Shown here: positions 1-9,047 of the stretch, one piece after another
How the letters are laid out: each line of letters starts with the position of its first letter
Position numbering within the stretch: position 1 is the first letter of the stretch
Source: Nitrospira sp. CG24B
GTDB taxonomy: Bacteria; Nitrospirota; Nitrospiria; Nitrospirales; Nitrospiraceae
Assembly: GCA_002869845.2 (NCBI GenBank)
Contig: NEWS02000002.1
Span: forward strand, 1-64,000
Direction: 5' to 3'
DNA length: 64,000 nucleotides
Translations under genes and position numbers: made by a program
Notes under the pieces: model-generated
Told to the model about the DNA's origin: nothing
What the model saw: only the letters and a program-made list of their open reading frames with translations
Databases searched by the model: none

Positions 1-153
1 AAGGATCTGAATCTGTGTGGCCTGCACTCTGACGTCACGTAGAGTCTCACTCTTCAGCACCTGTACGACCTCAGTCACTCGCACCCGTTCCCCTTTCTTC
101 GGGTACCTGAGTACAAAACGAAGCTGGGGCTAGTTCTATAGCTAAGCCTGTAT

Positions 154-675
154 TTATTGGTAGGCTTTGACAATTTCATCGAGTGAAGCGGTTTCGTGGT
201 ACTCCCGGCGTTTTTTGAGGGCGGCGAAGTCATGCTCAATGGGGTTGAAGTCGGGTGAGTACGGCGGCAGGAAGAGCAGCGTGGCGCCGGTGGCTGCAAT
301 CAGCTGTGCCGTCTCTGGCGATTTGTGAAAGGTCGCATTATCCAGTATGACGAGGTGCTGGGCGTTGAGGCGCGGGCACAGCCGTGTCTGCAGCCAGGTA
401 TTGAAGACCACCGTATCGCACGTGCCCTCGAAGAGCAGCGGCTCTTCGAGTCGCCCTTCCATACGGGCCGCAATCAGCGAGGTCCGTGGCCGTCGATGCC
501 CGGAGACCAGACCGTCCACACGTTGGCCCTTCGGCGCGTACCCATACCGTCGCGCCGTCGAAGAGGCAAAGCCGCATTCGTCGATATGGACGGGCCGTTT
601 GCCGCGGCGAATGAACCGTTCTCGAAGACGCAGGAACCGTTTCCGTTGCTGAGGATCACGTTCTTGGTAGCCCAT
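154..675 (-). CDS. IS630-family transposase, DDE catalytic part (ORF B)
   Basis: HIDECGF..., LVILDNATFHKS and LFLPPYSPDFNPIEHDFAALKK are DDE_3/IS630 catalytic motifs. Confidence 0.9.
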   Translation of the reverse strand: MGYQERDPQQRKRFLRLRERFIRRGKRPVHIDECGFASSTARRYGYAPKGQRVDGLVSGHRRPRTSLIAARMEGRLEEPLLFEGTCDTVVFNTWLQTRLCPRLNAQHLVILDNATFHKSPETAQLIAATGATLLFLPPYSPDFNPIEHDFAALKKRREYHETASLDEIVKAYQ

Positions 676-982
676 TCTTTTTTTTATGGGTCACTGCCAG
701 TTTGTGGAGTGCGTTCCAGATGCAATGCCGGGACACCTGGAAATGCCGCGCCCGTTCCGTTTGTGTTCGATCGGGATGAGCCTCCACATGACGGCGCAAT
801 TGCTCCCAATCCAGCTTGTGAGAACGGCGAGGGCCGGGGCGCTTGTAGGCGACGCCGCCAGGCTTGAGCCAGCGGTACACGCTGGCCTCACCCACCTTGA
901 ACCGCCGAGCCGCTTCGGCCTTGCTGCCACCGCTACGCACAAAATCCACCACCCGTTGACGCAAGTCGACTGAGCATCTCAT
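656..982 (-). CDS. IS630-family transposase, N-terminal helix-turn-helix part (ORF A)
   Basis: MRCSVDLRQRVVDFVRSGGSKAEAARRFKVGEASVYRWLK... is a typical IS630 HTH N-terminus; the frame ends just after an A8 run. Confidence 0.85.
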   Translation of the reverse strand: MRCSVDLRQRVVDFVRSGGSKAEAARRFKVGEASVYRWLKPGGVAYKRPGPRRSHKLDWEQLRRHVEAHPDRTQTERARHFQVSRHCIWNALHKLAVTHKKKNGLPRT

Positions 983-1099
983 GCCCCATGATCGCCCGAG
1001 GCGATCTTCATGTCTATCGGTAATTGTGGGCTTGGCTATAACTTAGCGGGCAGTGTTACTCACATTGTCATCTTACCCATAGAGAAGGAGGGAGGAAGA

Positions 1100-1504
1100 A
1101 TGCACAGACCAAACCTGCTTGTCACGTGCCTGCTAATTTTGAGCCTGTCGGGATGCTCCGTGTTAATGGTATCCAGCCGCGAGTCCAAACGAGGTGATAT
1201 CAATGTCATTCAAGTTGGCGTTCAACGATCCGTGGTGATCGCCACACTCGGCGAACCTGACAATTACTCTACTCCTGAAGGCGGGGGATACGATGACCGG
1301 TACAAGTTAGATCCTGATGCTCATCATTGGGCCGTTAAACTCCTCACGGGAATATTCTATCTGGCAGGTGATTTTTTTACGCTTTGTCTCACCGAAATTC
1401 TCTTTACCCCTCTTGAGATCGCTGCCAAAGACAGATTAGTCATCTACCATCTCACATACGGGGTTGATGGAAAGCTATCAACGATCGAGAAGATAAAACC
1501 GTGA
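1100..1504 (+). CDS. Hypothetical lipoprotein
   Basis: ORF with RBS AGGAGGGAGG upstream; signal peptide MHRPNLLVTCLLILSLSGCS with a lipobox-like LSGC. Confidence 0.65.
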   Translation: MHRPNLLVTCLLILSLSGCSVLMVSSRESKRGDINVIQVGVQRSVVIATLGEPDNYSTPEGGGYDDRYKLDPDAHHWAVKLLTGIFYLAGDFFTLCLTEILFTPLEIAAKDRLVIYHLTYGVDGKLSTIEKIKP

Positions 1505-1888
1505 AGCAGCTGATTCCTGCCAGGATTCTGGATGCATAACTCCCCGGCTATTCCTATTGCAGCATGTGAGACCTACAACGATGTGATGCCCAAACGCCCT
1601 GACACACCATGATTTATGGACATACAAAGAAGTGGGTACTCTTTTTCTCCCCATGCCTGATGGGCCGCCCGCAATGAAAGAAAATGGACCAGGCGTTCGA
1701 TGGGAAAGCCCGCCATCTGACCGACCAAAAGCTTTTACACCTCAGCTTGGTTAATCCCCAACTGAGCCGCCACTCCGACCTGTTTCCAATCTCAATCCTT
1801 GATGGGTGTCGGCAACGTAGCTGAGTGGTATTCTTGACTCTCTGCCAGGTGGGGCCTACACTTTGGGCCAAGTATTGAGAGGGCACAT

Positions 1889-2068
1889 ATGCCGACAGTG
1901 AAGAAACAAGCGTTGGAGATGATGAAGAAGTTGCCGGAGAAATCCACATGGGACGATATCATGTACGAGATTTACGTCCGGAAGAAGATTGAAAACGGTA
2001 TTCAGGCGGCGGATGAAGGGAAAGTGGTGCCGCATGGCGCTGTAAGAAAACGCTTCCTCAAGAAATGA
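1889..2068 (+). CDS. Small antitoxin-like protein (59 aa; below the ORF-track cutoff)
   Basis: Hand translation MPTVKKQALEMMKKLPEKSTWDDIMYEIYVRKKIENGIQAADEGKVVPHGAVRKRFLKK*, similar in layout to ParD/RelB-type addiction antitoxins. A RelE/ParE-like reading frame follows immediately. Confidence 0.65.
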   Translation: MPTVKKQALEMMKKLPEKSTWDDIMYEIYVRKKIENGIQAADEGKVVPHGAVRKRFLKK

Positions 2069-2325
2069 CTCGGACGAGCGGACTGAACACGCCGTTTCTG
2101 ATCTCGCGAATATCCAAGACTACATTGCCAGAGACTCTGCTGAGTATGCTGATGCCATCGTTGAGCGTCTCATCCTCTCGGTTGATCGGCTTGTCTCATT
2201 CCCTGAAAGTGGCCGACTTGTTCCTGAAGCCTTCGATCCAAAGATTCGTGAACTCCTTGTCCAAAGCTATCGAGTGATCTATCGGCTAAAGAGGTGTGGT
2301 GCTGTGCTCAGCAATCATCAAACAT
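2065..2325 (+). pseudogene. Degraded RelE/ParE-type toxin
   Basis: The frame carrying RTEHAVSDLANIQDYIARDSAEYADAIVERLILSVDRLVSFPESGRLVPEAFDPKIRELLVQSYRVIYRLKRCGAVL has no start codon after its upstream stop. The only ATG (2065) is in a different frame. Confidence 0.6.
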
Positions 2326-2664
2326 CCAAAGCTGGTCAGGATGCGGGGTCCCTCGTCTCCAGGCCAGAAGCGCGGGCTCCTTCTTTCGTTTGGAGGAAGG
2401 CGGGCGCGATGCCAATAAGGCCTGTGCAGAGATCCATGGTCCGATCAGGTCGAAGTAGGCTAGATCTATTTCTCGAAGATTCACGCTCCATTCCGAACCA
2501 GACCTCTTCCTCGTTCCCGCTGGACAACCAAGGTACCGCAACTGAAAGAACCACTCCCCTGACAAGCTTGTCCCGACCCGGTGGACAACCGCGATAATCC
2601 CAGGCCGGTCACCGGCTGTTTGCCGGAGGTAGACCCCGAGGGCAATCTCTTCACGATCCATCAT
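2308..2664 (-). CDS. Hypothetical protein
   Basis: 118 aa ORF with plausible composition; no recognised domain; overlaps the toxin remnant. Confidence 0.35.
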   Translation of the reverse strand: MMDREEIALGVYLRQTAGDRPGIIAVVHRVGTSLSGEWFFQLRYLGCPAGTRKRSGSEWSVNLREIDLAYFDLIGPWISAQALLASRPPSSKRKKEPALLAWRRGTPHPDQLWMFDDC

Positions 2665-2764
2665 GTATCCGATGGTTACACGAGTATTGACCGCAGGTCA
2701 AGGCAAACTTAGCGGCAGAAGCTGGATTCTTGACTCACGATCAGACGGGATCTAGGCTACTTGA

Positions 2765-3082
2765 GTGAAACAAGTCTTCGTCTCTCAAAACTTGATCGAG
2801 GTTGAGATGCGCAAGGAGCAGCTTGAGCAGGCCGGTATCCGGTGCATGATCAAGAACCAGCGTTCCTCGGGACTTGCCGGAGAGATCCCTTTTGTGGAGA
2901 TTTTCCCTGAGCTGTGGATACTCCAAGAGCAGGATTACGATCAGGCCCGTCAGCTACTTGAAGAAGAAACTGAGTTGCCGCCCATGAACCAAGACTTCTG
3001 GACATGCTCAGGATGCGGCGAGCGTCATGAAAGTCAGTTCGGCGTTTGCTGGAAGTGTGGACAGGACAAACCCTCGTTGTGA
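2765..3082 (+). CDS. DUF2007-type putative signal-transducing protein with C-terminal zinc ribbon
   Basis: MKQVFVSQNLIEVEMRKEQLEQAGIRCMIKN... matches the DUF2007 pattern; C-terminal CSGCGERHE...CWKCG. Confidence 0.75.
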   Translation: MKQVFVSQNLIEVEMRKEQLEQAGIRCMIKNQRSSGLAGEIPFVEIFPELWILQEQDYDQARQLLEEETELPPMNQDFWTCSGCGERHESQFGVCWKCGQDKPSL

Positions 3083-3106
3083 TGTCCCTGCAATTTTCTT
3101 CCCCCT

Positions 3107-3793
3107 TCATCGCTTCTTCTTGCAGACGAATTTCCAGACCGATTGAGCGAGAGTCCCTTTGGGAATAGGTGCCCAGGCTGACTCGCCTGACTTCTGATAC
3201 ACCACGTCACCAGCTCCCATGTTCCCAGCGAAATGTTCCACTGCCAGCAGCCGAAAGCGCTGGTTCGAACAGTCGTGCTCTTCCTGGGCGCGCGAAGACA
3301 AGTATGTCTTGAACCATCGTGTCTGAGCGGTCCTCAGATCATCCAAGACCCACACGCTCACCCGCTCACCATTCCGGATGATGGTCTCGGAATCGACATA
3401 GATCTTTGCCTTGTTGTTTCCATCAACCAAAAACCATTCTGCAAAGACAGGAACCACGCCCAGCAATTGGAACGCAACCAGGAGCGAGCAAATCAGAGGA
3501 ACAGCGCGGAAGAGACAACCAGCGGACAATAGCAATCCGTCACGAAAAAGGAGCTTGTCGAGAGTAGGAGACCATGGCTTAGCTCCTCTGGTCCCTTTGC
3601 ACCTTCGGCCGAACCTCATACACGACTGCCTTCCATCGCCGAGACTTTGGCCAACTGGTTGGAGGATAGTCACAACTCCTTGTCGACATAAAAGCCGTGA
3701 CGCCACGCATGGGCCGGTAAATGGCTGAAGCTCAAAAGCTTCTTGTTTGGGGCTTGGCACTGGCACGCATACCGCGCAGAACACTCGGACCAT
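3107..3793 (-). CDS. Surface-adhesin E-like exported protein; true start uncertain and probably internal
   Basis: C-terminal ~110 aa (AEWFLVDGNNKAKIYVDSETIIRNGERVSVWVLDDL...SVWKFVCKKKR) follows a hydrophobic segment. Confidence 0.55.
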   Translation of the reverse strand: MVRVFCAVCVPVPSPKQEAFELQPFTGPCVASRLLCRQGVVTILQPVGQSLGDGRQSCMRFGRRCKGTRGAKPWSPTLDKLLFRDGLLLSAGCLFRAVPLICSLLVAFQLLGVVPVFAEWFLVDGNNKAKIYVDSETIIRNGERVSVWVLDDLRTAQTRWFKTYLSSRAQEEHDCSNQRFRLLAVEHFAGNMGAGDVVYQKSGESAWAPIPKGTLAQSVWKFVCKKKR

Positions 3794-3808
3794 AGGCGGT
3801 CGATCGAT

Positions 3809-4087
3809 TTAGGGTTTCTGGCCGTTTTCCTCCACCCTTTTTAAGCAATCGTTAAACGCCCCTCGCCGTTGGACAAACGACCAGAAGAGTTTGTACCGAT
3901 TGAGCATTTCCAACTGCTCCACGTATTCGTTACATTGCTTCTCCTTCGAGGGTTCTATCTTGTCCGGAGGCGCAGTAATCACCCATGCTCCTCCGACCAG
4001 GGACAAAATACCCAGAACCACGCTCCCGACGAGCACAAGTCCTTTCTTGACGTCCATAAATCCTTCTTTCGCTATGTTGAAGCTCAA
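3809..4087 (-). CDS. Hypothetical small membrane protein
   Basis: 92 aa ORF with one N-terminal TM segment (LVLVGSVVLGILSLVGGAWVI). Confidence 0.45.
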   Translation of the reverse strand: MSFNIAKEGFMDVKKGLVLVGSVVLGILSLVGGAWVITAPPDKIEPSKEKQCNEYVEQLEMLNRYKLFWSFVQRRGAFNDCLKRVEENGQKP

Positions 4088-4132
4088 AGAACCCGCTGAG
4101 TCTTTTCCGCCTGATCCTTACCCGTTGATCAT

Positions 4133-4221
4133 GGTGCCGGAGACCGGGATCGAACCGGTACGGGCCTTTTGAGCCCGAGGGATTTTAAGTCCCTTGCGTC
4201 TGCCTATTCCGCCACTCCGGC
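4133..4221 (-). tRNA. tRNA-Leu (anticodon TAA), CCA encoded
   Basis: Reverse complement GCCGGAGTGGCGGAATAGGCAGACGC...GACTTAAAATCC...GGTTCGATCCCGGTCTCCGGCACCA: paired acceptor stem GCCGGAG/CTCCGGC, long variable arm, TAA anticodon. Confidence 0.93.
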
Positions 4222-4489
4222 GCGAGGCGGATTTTAACATAGCGACGCTGGTCTACCGCCACTTTTCTCGTGGCCCCGTACCTACCCATTTACTATACCC
4301 AAACATCGTGTGCGACAAACCGCATCTGTCACGGGATCGCATACCCGGCGATCGCCTAAGCAAGACTCCAGAAAAACTTTAGAGAATCCATCCTCGCCTT
4401 GCGCTATCATGTAAAGTGCGGGAATTTGTAACGATACGGTCGAGAGGGGTGGCGCACTGCAAACCAAGGCTTCACGATTTCTGGTCGCT

Positions 4490-5062
4490 GTGTTCCTGCT
4501 CATAACGGCAATGCCGGGTGAAGCGGTGAGCCAAGAGGCGGTGCTCGACATTCTTCCGCTCCGTCCTTTCAGTTTCGACGCAGCCTTCAACCAACAAAAC
4601 TTTGGACCCAAAAGCAGACTTATCTCCGTTAAAGGCGGATTCACCGCGCTTCGCTATGGCCCCCTTGAAGTGAGAGGGATCTACCAGTATTTCAGTCTTC
4701 ATAATCCTATTATAACTACTGACCAACATCTTCTTTATGCGAACCCACGTTGGAATAATTTCATCGACGTGTTGGATTTTCCAAGCAGCAAACCCATCAG
4801 TCGCATCCTGCGACATGTGCTCTTCGGTCCGCTGGAGCATCGGGCAGTACCTTATGTCGGCGCAATGCTGGGAGGTACCTTACCAGGGCGAGGCGACCTT
4901 TCACCGGGCTACCTGTATGGAGGACAGATCGGTGTACGATTTCCTGTCGCTCAGGGATTTTCAGTCGATATGGGACTGCAGTACATGCGATTCGAGATCG
5001 ATGCCCAGAGCAGGTCCGACTTGGCAAAACAATGGCTCTTCACCATCGGCCTTCGGTTTTAA
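4490..5062 (+). CDS. Outer-membrane beta-barrel-like hypothetical protein
   Basis: Alternating barrel-like C-terminus ending in Phe (LFTIGLRF). Confidence 0.5.
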   Translation: MFLLITAMPGEAVSQEAVLDILPLRPFSFDAAFNQQNFGPKSRLISVKGGFTALRYGPLEVRGIYQYFSLHNPIITTDQHLLYANPRWNNFIDVLDFPSSKPISRILRHVLFGPLEHRAVPYVGAMLGGTLPGRGDLSPGYLYGGQIGVRFPVAQGFSVDMGLQYMRFEIDAQSRSDLAKQWLFTIGLRF

Positions 5063-5106
5063 GCCGATGGGGCTGACGAGCTGTCGAGACATGGGGGATA
5101 TGAATC

Positions 5107-6135
5107 GTGCGCGTGTGTGCCGTTAAAAGATTCCATGGCTCGCTTCTCCTGGCGGGACTCTGCATTCTTCTGCAAGGATGCGGTCTTGTCTATGACGCTG
5201 TCGATCTCATGCACCCGCTGAGTCGCGATGAACTGTCCGCGATTTGTGAGCACGGACGGCTACGCGTCGGCATTTCGGTAGAACCATTTCGTCCGTTTGT
5301 GTTTCCCGCGGTCTACACGAATGAGGGTATCCGCGTCACAGGTCTGGACATCGAACTGATCCGAGAGGTGGCCAATGCGCTCACCGCTCATTGCGGCGGA
5401 CCAACTCCCATCGTACCGACCTTACATGTCACTCGATTTCCTGATCTGTTCATCAAACTGAACGAGGGGCAGCTTGATCTCTTTGTCTCGTCCGTGAGCG
5501 GGACTCTTCCCGGTACAAGGCCGGCCGGCCTCTGGTTTTCGGCTCCGTACCTGCGCGACGACGGAATCGCCGCCATTATCCGAAAGCCAGAGGTGGCAGA
5601 GCGTGTACGGACGCAATTTGGAAAGCAGAACGGGAATCGGGATACGCTCGCAGCCGTCCAGGAAGGCTTTGCCGGCTTAACCGTCGCCGTTCAGAAGGGA
5701 CGATCCTCTCACCAGTATGCCAAAGCCAATCTCAAACGGGTTCGCATGGTCATCTGCGATTCGCTTCCCGCCTCCATTGAATCGAAGGATCTGAATATCG
5801 ATGTCATCCTGACCAACCATTCCATCCTCGAGTATGTGACGAAACGGGTCTGGCAAGAGTGGCACCCACTCACGCAACCGGACGGGTCGCCTCTCCTCCT
5901 CACACGTGAGGATCTCTCCATCGTGACCAGCGAAGAGCATCGACAGTTACAATGGTTCTTAAACAATCTGCTCTTTCGCTTGGAGGAATCAGGACGATTG
6001 AAACAGATGAGAACGCGCTGGATCGAAGGGGAGTATGCCCCTACTCGGCGAGCGACGGCAGAAGGGCTGCCGCTTGAGGTGACGCAAGTTCCTGACCATT
6101 ATGACCAAGGACAGTGCCGTCTTGCTGAAAAATGA
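5107..6135 (+). CDS. Periplasmic substrate-binding protein (SBP_bac_3-like) lipoprotein
   Basis: Lipobox LCILLQGCG; CEHGRLRVGISVEPFRPF...GLDIELIREVANAL is the SBP family 3 N-terminal pattern. Confidence 0.75.
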   Translation: MRVCAVKRFHGSLLLAGLCILLQGCGLVYDAVDLMHPLSRDELSAICEHGRLRVGISVEPFRPFVFPAVYTNEGIRVTGLDIELIREVANALTAHCGGPTPIVPTLHVTRFPDLFIKLNEGQLDLFVSSVSGTLPGTRPAGLWFSAPYLRDDGIAAIIRKPEVAERVRTQFGKQNGNRDTLAAVQEGFAGLTVAVQKGRSSHQYAKANLKRVRMVICDSLPASIESKDLNIDVILTNHSILEYVTKRVWQEWHPLTQPDGSPLLLTREDLSIVTSEEHRQLQWFLNNLLFRLEESGRLKQMRTRWIEGEYAPTRRATAEGLPLEVTQVPDHYDQGQCRLAEK

Positions 6136-6157
6136 TGAAGAAGCGGAGGGAATACTG

Positions 6158-6901
6158 ATGCGTCTCCTAAAAATCTTTCTACCTCTTGGCTTGGTCTTGG
6201 TTCTTCTCTGTCCCCAAAGTGGCTGGTCACAAACTTCCCAGAAGGAGGCCGAACAAACGGCAGCGCTCTTAGCGACCCTCCTCAATGCAGGGCGTGTCGT
6301 CATTGAGCGGAACCAACCGCTGATCAACGATTCAGGGAGAGGCGAGAAGGGATTCACACCTGAGGTGTTTGAACGGCTCATCCTCGATGAATTTCTCCAG
6401 CAAACACAGATCGACCTGACACATGCGTCCTCCGCTATGCCCTCGCAGGCGAAAGACTTGTTGAGTCTGCTGCTCATCACAAGCAAAGAAGTGGTGGCGG
6501 ACGCCCAGTTCGTGATTAATCAGCGCGGGATCGGCTATAAGAACTTTATCCCGGCCACATTCGGAAGCCAAGCCGCGCGGAAATTCTCGAAGCGGTCGAA
6601 GGTCACGATGAAACAAACCGCTCTCGAACCGAGGAATTTGCAGAACGCTCCGGATGAGTATGAGGAGATGGTCTTGAAACGACTTGCGAGCCAACCGTCC
6701 TCGACCACGCCGATTATAGAGTGGCTTGGCGGTGGACAGTTACTCAGAGCTGTGGTGCCAATTTATTATTCAGAGGATTGTCTTGTCTGCCATGGAAACC
6801 CTAAGGGAATCCTTGATATGTCAGGCTATCCACGAGAAGGTGCTCAGGCAGGCAAACTGGCCGGGGCCATCAGTATTCAGATTCCCTCGGACCATCGGTA
6901 G
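6158..6901 (+). CDS. Tll0287-like (DUF3365) heme-binding periplasmic protein
   Basis: Signal peptide; CLVCHGNPKG c-type heme motif near the C-terminus; VINQRGIGYKNFIPATFGSQAARKF is typical of the family. ORF-track start 6101; internal ATG at 6158 preferred. Confidence 0.75.
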   Translation: MRLLKIFLPLGLVLVLLCPQSGWSQTSQKEAEQTAALLATLLNAGRVVIERNQPLINDSGRGEKGFTPEVFERLILDEFLQQTQIDLTHASSAMPSQAKDLLSLLLITSKEVVADAQFVINQRGIGYKNFIPATFGSQAARKFSKRSKVTMKQTALEPRNLQNAPDEYEEMVLKRLASQPSSTTPIIEWLGGGQLLRAVVPIYYSEDCLVCHGNPKGILDMSGYPREGAQAGKLAGAISIQIPSDHR

Positions 6902-6965
6902 CAGTCAGCCCGTGCCGACGGAGGAGAGCGACGGGGTGATCCGCTACCGATGATCGTCGAGAAGC

Positions 6966-7235
6966 TTAGTTCAAGACCGCAGTCAATTGCGGCCGCGACT
7001 CTTCAGCACTCTTCGCTTTTGCCGATTTACGGTCCAGCACTTCTTCCACCCCAGACTTGACGGCCCGACCCCATCGGCTGGTCTGCACCTGCGCCTTGCG
7101 GGCATACCGGCCAATGCTTCGACGAGTTTCCACACCGGTCTGTGGAGCAAAGAGGAGCCCGAGTCCTGCTCCAATGACCGCCCCACCGGCGATGAATGCT
7201 GCTGCCTTGGCGACCTGATTCCCCTGCTCCGACAT
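6966..7235 (-). CDS. YtxH-like protein
   Basis: AAAFIAGGAVIGAGLGLLFAPQTGVETRRSIGRYARKA pattern; RBS AGGAGG upstream of ATG at 7235. Confidence 0.7.
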   Translation of the reverse strand: MSEQGNQVAKAAAFIAGGAVIGAGLGLLFAPQTGVETRRSIGRYARKAQVQTSRWGRAVKSGVEEVLDRKSAKAKSAEESRPQLTAVLN

Positions 7236-7678
7236 GGTGAACCTCCTCATGATGGTAAATGAGCCGGAAGATCGTTTCTGAACGCTTCCTATGCCAAGAT
7301 CATTCAGCATGCTCTGTGCCAGGATCTGAGTCTGCGCAAAAGAAGCGATTCTCGTGAAAAATCAGAGGGGGCGCTTTTTGTCCATGAGGAGTGACTAATT
7401 TTTGGTCTCTTTTTGTCGACAGACCAAGGTACAGTCGTTTCAGAAAACCAACACTTTCTCTTCATGTATCTTTGTCAGTCGGCCATGGAGGCCAATTTGC
7501 CAAGGTCAAGTCTTAGCACCTTCTAATCTTTTGCGTGCTTGCATTGATACGTAAGCCCCCGTATTATCCAGCGGCAAGTTTTGCCGTGCCCGCAACTGAT
7601 GTGGAAGATGATTCAGTATTTGTGCGCCTCTCGATCTAACAACGCTGTCTCACAAAGGACTGCTTTGGAAGCCGATTC

Positions 7679-8491
7679 ATGGGTCCCCTAGCCGCTATCC
7701 CCTACCCAAATATCGACCCAGTGCTTGTGGGCCTCGGCCCCATCCAGCTCCGCTGGTACGGACTGATGTACCTGATCGGGCTAACTGCGGCATACTTCCT
7801 TGTCCAACGCAAAGTAACCCATAAAGGGTTGGCGATCAGGAAAGACCAGGTCTATGACATGGTCGTCTATGCCGCCTTCGGCGTGTTTCTAGGTGGCAGG
7901 ATCGGCTATACGCTGTTCTACAATTTTTCCTATTACATCCAAAACCCATTGAAACTGCTGGCAGTCTGGGAAGGGGGCATGTCCTTCCACGGCGGCCTCA
8001 TCGGGACCGCTATTGCACTAATCTGGTTCAGTAAGCGGCAAGGCATTCCGACCTATACCGTTGCAGACTTAGCGACAGCCGTCACGCCGATTGGATTGGG
8101 GTTTGGCCGGATAGGCAACTTTATCAACGGTGAACTGTATGGCCGATCGACGGATGTGGACTGGTGCATGGTCTTCCCGGCAGGGGGTCCTGCCTGCCGC
8201 CATCCTTCGCAATTGTATGAGGCAACCCTGGAAGGGCTGACGCTGTTTATGGTGCTCTGGTGGATCGATCGACGTTCGACCCCGCCTGGTACGATCTTCT
8301 GGACCTTCATCACTGGATACGGCATCAGCCGACTGATCGTTGAACTCTTTCGTGAACCAGATCAGCACTTGGGCTTTATCTTCGGACCGATCACCATGGG
8401 CCAGATTCTTTCCATTCCGATGGTGGCGATCGGACTCATTATGCTCGCCCTGGGCTACCAGCGCGCAAGGCAGAAGGCTGTGCACGCTTGA
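7679..8491 (+). CDS. lgt: Phosphatidylglycerol--prolipoprotein diacylglyceryl transferase
   Basis: MSFHGGLIG, GRIGNFINGELYGR and HPSQLYEA are Lgt signature motifs. Confidence 0.95.
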   Translation: MGPLAAIPYPNIDPVLVGLGPIQLRWYGLMYLIGLTAAYFLVQRKVTHKGLAIRKDQVYDMVVYAAFGVFLGGRIGYTLFYNFSYYIQNPLKLLAVWEGGMSFHGGLIGTAIALIWFSKRQGIPTYTVADLATAVTPIGLGFGRIGNFINGELYGRSTDVDWCMVFPAGGPACRHPSQLYEATLEGLTLFMVLWWIDRRSTPPGTIFWTFITGYGISRLIVELFREPDQHLGFIFGPITMGQILSIPMVAIGLIMLALGYQRARQKAVHA

Positions 8492-8530
8492 AAGTCCTGA
8501 GTGCTAGGCAAGGATGCACTTAATGCTTTG

Positions 8531-8651
8531 AGGATGCTGAAAAATCTCTTCCAGCTAGGCCGCAGTGAGCGAAAGGCCGAGTCGTACGCGGTTGGTACGT
8601 TGAGGCCTTGAGCGAAGCGAGAACGACGCTGGAGAGTTTTTGCAGCATTCT
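8531..8651. repeat. Long intergenic palindromic repeat, copy 1
   Basis: aggatgctgaaaaa...tttttgcagcattct. Shares outer arms and internal gcgagcgaa...gtacg-ttg-ag...gagcgaagcgagaacg blocks with 34629-34748. Confidence 0.85.
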
Positions 8652-9028
8652 CAATACGGCATGTCGTCATCGTCGAGGCCAACATGGTGGCCCAATTCAT
8701 GGACAACGGTATCACGCACTTCCTGCACCACTTCTTCAGGACTCGCACAACAGCGAAGGATCGGTCCGCGATAGATGGAAATGCGAGGCGGCTGCTCCCC
8801 TCCGGGCCCAAAGAACGAATCAGCCGCGAGTGACTGACCTTGGTACAGCCCAAGCAAATCGTCTTCACTGTCTAGCTCAAGGTCTTCAAGCACCTCCTCC
8901 GGCGGTTCTTCTTCCACGACCACGGCAATAGACTCCATGAGCTTGGCGTAGGGAAGAGGCAGGTCCGCGATCGTCTGCTGAACCAGTTTTTCAAAATCCT
9001 CAGATGAGATAGGGTCGTGCCTGGCCAT
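8651..9028 (-). CDS. Metallopeptidase family protein (minimal zincin, PF06262-like)
   Basis: VVHELGHHVGLDDDDM (HExxH); acidic N-terminal half; ATG at 9028. Confidence 0.85.
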   Translation of the reverse strand: MARHDPISSEDFEKLVQQTIADLPLPYAKLMESIAVVVEEEPPEEVLEDLELDSEDDLLGLYQGQSLAADSFFGPGGEQPPRISIYRGPILRCCASPEEVVQEVRDTVVHELGHHVGLDDDDMPY

Positions 9029-9047
9029 TGTGTCATGCCCCGCGCGT

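Larger units (their letters stand above)
131..1043 (-). mobile_element. IS630-family insertion sequence with imperfect terminal inverted repeats
   Basis: Two overlapping minus-strand transposase ORFs bounded by imperfect inverted repeats: left ...CTATAGCTAAGCC (about 136-148), right reverse complement ...TTATAGCCAAGCC (about 1029-1041). TA dinucleotides lie just outside both ends. Confidence 0.8.

Noticed and set aside
325-867. 180-aa plus-strand ORF within the IS630 element
   Set aside because: Antisense shadow of the transposase frames.
8608-8931. Plus-strand ORF starting inside the palindromic repeat
   Set aside because: Begins in the repeat and runs antisense to the metallopeptidase gene.
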